From NCBI GenBank assembly GCA_016719295.1, contig JADKAF010000001.1, positions 3,782,001 to 3,846,000 of the forward strand: a DNA stretch of 64,000 nt, given 5' to 3'. The stretch comes from Planctomycetota bacterium. Lineage in GTDB: Bacteria > Planctomycetota > UBA1135 > JADKAF01. Both the position numbers and the translations under genes were made by a program. Under the pieces are notes generated by a model that saw only the letters and a list, made by a program, of their open reading frames with translations, was not told where the DNA came from and ran no database searches. This document shows positions 60,982 through 64,000 of the stretch, one piece after another (positions within the stretch are counted from its first letter, which is position 1; the number at the start of each line of letters is the position of its first letter).

Positions 60982-61896
60982 ATGAGCGATCCTCGACGAA
61001 GCGCCTCGACCGCCCTCGCGATCGGCGTCCTCTCCATCCCCATCGCCCTGCTGCTCGCGCAGATCGCGCTGCACGCGATCGGCCTGGCGCTCGCGCAGGG
61101 CACCGAAACACATCCGGCCGACGCCGCAGAGGAGTTCTTCGCGACCACGCCCGGCTTCTTCGTCGCGGTCCTGCTCGGGCAAGGAGCCTTCGCCGCGGTG
61201 CTCCTGCTCGCGATCTGGCACGCGGGCGAAGCGGTGCGGCCGCGCCTCGGCCTGGCCCTCGATCGCGAGCGCTGGAGCCACGGGCTTTGGATCCCGCTCG
61301 CCCTGGGAACGCTGGGCGTGAAGCTGGTCTCGGGCTTCTTCCTGATGCCGCTCTTCGGCAGCGGCGAGGAGTACTCGGGCACGCTGCACGGTGGGATCGC
61401 GAGCGCCGGGCTCGCCGCGGCGATCGTGCTGGTCCTCCTGATGTCGGTGCTGCCGGCGCTGATCGAGGAGGGCCTGTTCCGCGGCTTCGTGCTGCGCGGG
61501 ATGCTGCGCGCCTACTCACCGGGCTTCGCGATCGCGGTCTCGTCGCTGCTCTTCGCGTTCGCGCATCCCGACCCGAGCTACGCCGTGCTGCTGGTGCCGC
61601 TCGCATGGTGGCTCGGTTGGGTGAGCTGGCGCACGAATTCGATCGTGCCCGTGATGTGGTGTCACTTCACGAACAACTTCTTGGGAGCCGCGTTCGGTCT
61701 GGCGCTGTCGCAGTCGGGCTTCGATCCCGCGCAGGTCGATCCGGCGCAGTCCGAGAGCATCCCGTTCTGGATCCCGGCGATCTCGACCGCGATGCTGGTG
61801 CTCGGCGTTCTGGGCTACTTCCGCGCGCGAAGCATCCTCCAGTCCCTGCCCGAGCCTCCGCGTCCGGAGCCCGATCAGCGCACGAGCCGCGAGTAG
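60982..61896 (+). CDS. CPBP family intramembrane metalloprotease
   Basis: A protein of 304 residues with about seven to eight transmembrane helices. The three family motifs are in order: ALIEEGLFRGFVLRG (E-E-x3-R), AFAHPDPSYAVLLVPL, and WCHFTNNFLGA (H-x3-N). The metal-binding Glu and His residues suggest an active CaaX/Abi-type protease. Its target is unknown. Start ATG 60982. The last 22 bases overlap the end of the convergent amidase gene. Confidence 0.9.
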   Translation: MSDPRRSASTALAIGVLSIPIALLLAQIALHAIGLALAQGTETHPADAAEEFFATTPGFFVAVLLGQGAFAAVLLLAIWHAGEAVRPRLGLALDRERWSHGLWIPLALGTLGVKLVSGFFLMPLFGSGEEYSGTLHGGIASAGLAAAIVLVLLMSVLPALIEEGLFRGFVLRGMLRAYSPGFAIAVSSLLFAFAHPDPSYAVLLVPLAWWLGWVSWRTNSIVPVMWCHFTNNFLGAAFGLALSQSGFDPAQVDPAQSESIPFWIPAISTAMLVLGVLGYFRARSILQSLPEPPRPEPDQRTSRE

Positions 61897-62675
61897 TGCT
61901 CCGGTCGACGATCTCCCAGGGCATCGTTCCGCGCCGTCACGCGCTTCTCGCGCGCTTGCGTCGGGTCGATCGAGACGCGTAGCACCTCGGGGCGTTCCGC
62001 GGAGGCCTTCGCGAGCACCTCGCCGCGCGGATCGACGATCAGAGACTCGCCGGTGAAGCGCAGCGCGCCCTCCGTGCCGATGCGATTCGCCGTCGCGATG
62101 AACAAGCGATTGATCATCGCGTGCACGGGAACGCCGCGCTGGCAGCGCCCCGGCAGCACGAGGTTCGAGGGATGCACGATCAGATCGGCGCCGTCGAGCG
62201 CGAGGGAGCGCCAGACCTCGGGGAAGAACCAATCGAAGCAGATGAGCAGCCCGAGCTTCGCGCCGCGGAGCTCGAAGAGCGGCAGGCCGAGGTCGCCGGG
62301 CTCGAAGACGAGCTTCTCCGTATCGAAGAGGTGCAGCTTGCGATAGAGGCCGAAGAGGCCGCGCCTCTCATCGAGGAGCACCGCCGAGTTGTAGAGCTTC
62401 TCGCCGGCGCGCTCGCAGAGGCCGGTGGCGATGGCGCCGATCTCGTAGCGCCGGCAGGCCTCGCGCAGGAAGCGCTGGAAGGGCCCTGCGCCATCGGCGG
62501 GCTCGCTGCTCTCCAGCGCCTGATCTCGCGAGGCGAAGGCGTAGCCCGAGTTCGCCAGCTCGGGCAGGACGAGGAGGTCGACGCCTCGAGCCACGGGGAG
62601 CAGCGCCTCGAGGCGTTTCGCGGTCTCGTCCGCTCGCCCCAAGCAGGGTTCGAACTGCGCGATCGCAAGATCCAT
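61875..62675 (-). CDS. Carbon-nitrogen hydrolase (nitrilase/omega-amidase family)
   Basis: A protein of 266 residues with the Glu-Lys-Cys triad of the nitrilase superfamily: LVLPELANSGYAF (Glu), YRKLHLFDTEKLVFEPGD (Lys) and LGLLICFDWFFPEVWR (Cys), then VHPSNLVLPG. It hydrolyses an amide or carbamoyl group in the cytoplasm, and the substrate is not shown by sequence. Start ATG 62675 directly before DLAIAQFEPCLG. Confidence 0.9.
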   Translation of the reverse strand: MDLAIAQFEPCLGRADETAKRLEALLPVARGVDLLVLPELANSGYAFASRDQALESSEPADGAGPFQRFLREACRRYEIGAIATGLCERAGEKLYNSAVLLDERRGLFGLYRKLHLFDTEKLVFEPGDLGLPLFELRGAKLGLLICFDWFFPEVWRSLALDGADLIVHPSNLVLPGRCQRGVPVHAMINRLFIATANRIGTEGALRFTGESLIVDPRGEVLAKASAERPEVLRVSIDPTQAREKRVTARNDALGDRRPEHYSRLVR

Positions 62676-62783
62676 CGCCGGGCTCCGAAGAAGGCGGCGC
62701 AGGATACTCGGCGGACCTGCGGTTGACACCGCTCCGCGCTTCGGCGAGTCCTACGCCTCCCCACTCCGCCCCGGCCCCCCGCC

Positions 62784-63914
62784 TTGCGCCTCCAGCGAGC
62801 GATCTTCCTCGAACTCACGCGCAACCTCGTGCTGATCGGCGCGGGGATCGGCTTCGCCTCGCTCGTCGGCATCCTCGTGAGCGCGACCTATCGCGCCCGC
62901 GGCTCCTCGCTCCTGCAGACCCTCGAGCTGGTGCCGCATCTCGGCGCCGGGCTCGTGCCGCATCTGCTGCCGCTCGTGTTCCTGATCGCCGTCGTCGCGA
63001 CCTATGGGCGGCTCTCCGCCGAGCGCGAGCTGATCGCGATCCGCATGGCCGGCATCCACCTCGTGCGGCTCCTCGCGCCCGCGCTGCTGCTCGGCGCGCT
63101 GCTCTCGATCGTGATCTTCCACTTCTCGAGCGAGGTCGAGCCCGAGATGAAGCGCCGCCAGAGCGAGCTCGCGAAGAAGATCGCCGCCGCGGTGCTGCAG
63201 CCGCAGTCCTCGGGGATCAACGAGCTCTCGTTCTCGACCCGCGGGCGCGAGCAGAGCTCATCGTTCTACATGTCGTGGGCGAGCCGCGACGAGCGCGGGG
63301 ACTTCCAGAACCTGTTCCTCGCCTTCCGCGACGCCACCGACAGCGCGCAGCTTCGCGCGCGCGAGGCGACGATGCGCCTCGTCGAGGCCGGCGACGGGCG
63401 CCAGCAGATCCTGCTCGATCTCCGCGACGCGCTCTACATCGACGGCCGCAGCCAGGTCGGCGGCTATGTGCGCATCACGCGACCGTTCGACTTGCCGGTG
63501 CGCCTGCGCGAGACCTATACGACGACGACGGAGCTGCACGCGCGCGCGAGCGCGAACGAGCGCACCCCGCTGCCGCGCGCCGAGACGAAGGAGGAGAAGC
63601 AGCTCCTGCGGCGCGAGAAGAACCAGCGGCTCAACATCCTGAACGAGATCCGCCAGCGCGAAGCCAGCGCGCTCGCTCCGCTGCTCTTCGCCTGCCTCGG
63701 CATCCCCGTGGCGCTCCTGCTGCGCACCAGCGCCCGCCTGGCGACCTTCCTGGTTGCCGCGGGGATCGCGCTGCTCGGCTACTATCCGCTCACCTACCTC
63801 GGGAACGCGCTCGCCTCCGAGGGCTCCGTGGCGCCTTGGATCGGCGCTTTCGGTCCCGTGCTCGTGCTCGGCGTCTTGGCGGCGGAGCTCCTGCGGCGCG
63901 CGTTCCGCGTCTAG
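62784..63914 (+). CDS. LptF/LptG family permease (YjgP/YjgQ)
   Basis: A protein of 376 residues with six transmembrane helices arranged three plus three around a periplasmic domain. It fits the LptF/LptG subunits that pull lipopolysaccharide from the inner membrane with the LptB ATPase. The loop LRLLAPALLLGALLS and the segment GRLSAERELIAIRMAG are the family's conserved coupling region. The C-terminal REASALAPLLFACLGIPVAL matches as well. The start is TTG 62784 (LQRAIFLEL); no ATG is near. A partner gene is not in the window, so LptF and LptG cannot be told apart. It fits with gmhA to suggest an LPS-bearing outer membrane. Confidence 0.85.
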   Translation: MRLQRAIFLELTRNLVLIGAGIGFASLVGILVSATYRARGSSLLQTLELVPHLGAGLVPHLLPLVFLIAVVATYGRLSAERELIAIRMAGIHLVRLLAPALLLGALLSIVIFHFSSEVEPEMKRRQSELAKKIAAAVLQPQSSGINELSFSTRGREQSSSFYMSWASRDERGDFQNLFLAFRDATDSAQLRAREATMRLVEAGDGRQQILLDLRDALYIDGRSQVGGYVRITRPFDLPVRLRETYTTTTELHARASANERTPLPRAETKEEKQLLRREKNQRLNILNEIRQREASALAPLLFACLGIPVALLLRTSARLATFLVAAGIALLGYYPLTYLGNALASEGSVAPWIGAFGPVLVLGVLAAELLRRAFRV

Positions 63915-63929
63915 CGCGCTTAGCGCGCG

Positions 63930-64000
63930 TCAGCTCCGCCTCCGCTGGAAGCGCAGCCCCGACCAGGTCGCGTCGATCGCGCAGACCTTGGTATCGACGA
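63930..64000 (-). CDS. C-terminal end of an unidentified protein (partial)
   Basis: The minus-strand frame entering from the window edge ends at a TGA at 63930-63932. Its last residues read VDTKVCAIDATWSGLRFQRRRS. The start lies beyond the window. The GC-rich third positions suggest true coding, but there are too few residues to name it. It is tail-to-tail with the LptF/LptG gene, 15 bases away. Confidence 0.5.
   Translation of the reverse strand, partial: VDTKVCAIDATWSGLRFQRRRS

Noticed and set aside
1..64000. Selenocysteine machinery (selA, selB, selD, tRNA-Sec) within the window.
   Set aside because: None of the proteins or an unusually long tRNA was recognised. The selenoprotein calls therefore rest on frame continuity, motif position and hairpins.

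Overview
The window is a high-GC bacterial chromosome segment that looks planctomycete-like (Planctomycetota, probably an uncultured lineage). The grounds are three ECF sigma factors plus one fused to a membrane protein, two large receptor-type Ser/Thr kinases (one ending in a SUMF1-type domain, one in TPR-like helices), sulfatase-superfamily enzymes, carboxypeptidase-regulatory-like repeat proteins, and several secreted proteins sharing a Cys/Gly-rich C-terminal domain with an LGGGCG signature. No rRNA, tRNA, CRISPR array, insertion sequence or phage gene was seen. The assignment rests on gene content only.

The most notable content is a set of three genes interrupted by an in-frame TGA that most simply read as selenoprotein genes. 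(1) 1718-2881 (minus) is an exported protein with five EF-hand-like loops followed by an iodothyronine-deiodinase-like thioredoxin fold, with TGA exactly at the deiodinase active-site position. (2) The next gene, 1368-1721 (minus), is a small protein with a CGSG-TGA motif and a C-terminal zinc ribbon. (3) 35775-37043 (plus) is an exported FG-GAP/VCBS-type protein with TGA followed at once by Cys. In all three the frame resumes without any indel, and a stem-loop begins 13-14 bases after the TGA (arms of 6-8 bp; apical loop GGUC in two, AGUUC in the third), the geometry expected of a bacterial SECIS element. No sel gene or tRNA-Sec was found in the window.

Layout. 1-2.9 kb: minus-strand operon of deiodinase-like selenoprotein, small selenoprotein and CPA2 antiporter. 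3-8.3 kb: DUF2891 protein, enolase-superfamily enzyme, isoprenylcysteine-methyltransferase-like membrane protein, lipopolysaccharide-kinase-like protein, a frameshifted small lipoprotein with a repeated signal peptide, and a D-threonine aldolase/D-serine dehydratase-like enzyme. 8.4-14.5 kb: pseudopilin, PQQ-like propeller, TerC, lipoprotein, zinc-ribbon membrane protein, class C beta-lactamase-like lipoprotein. 14.7-22.8 kb: two tandem secreted paralogues, kinase-SUMF1 fusion, ECF sigma factor. 22.8-31.5 kb: envelope/glycan genes (gmhA, sulfatase-like lipoprotein, GT87, gamma-glutamylcyclotransferase, secreted protein, ABM monooxygenase, DUF1579, sialidase). 31.8-37 kb: 2OG oxygenase, ECF sigma/anti-sigma operon with a secreted third member, a gene remnant, selenoprotein 3. 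37-46 kb: secreted proteins, a carboxypeptidase-regulatory-like repeat protein, a HepT/MntA toxin-antitoxin pair, a kinase-TPR protein. 46-52.4 kb: ECF sigma factor, HEAT-repeat protein, FGly-type sulfatase, methyltransferase, RGG-rich exported protein. 52.4-59.5 kb: a 1257-aa RGG-rich repeat protein and a 1070-aa ECF sigma factor fused to a membrane-anchored repeat ectodomain. 59.7-64 kb: secreted NHL-like protein, CPBP protease, nitrilase-family amidase, LptF/LptG permease and a partial gene.

Themes: export and surface signalling dominate, with Ser/Thr kinases beside ECF sigma factors, sigma/anti-sigma pairs, and large repeat ectodomains. A family of related hairpins (5234-5274, 29218-29258, 50495-50530) sits in intergenic gaps at gene ends, probably as terminators. 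Starts were chosen by signal peptides, overlap with the upstream stop and codon use, and are approximate where noted.
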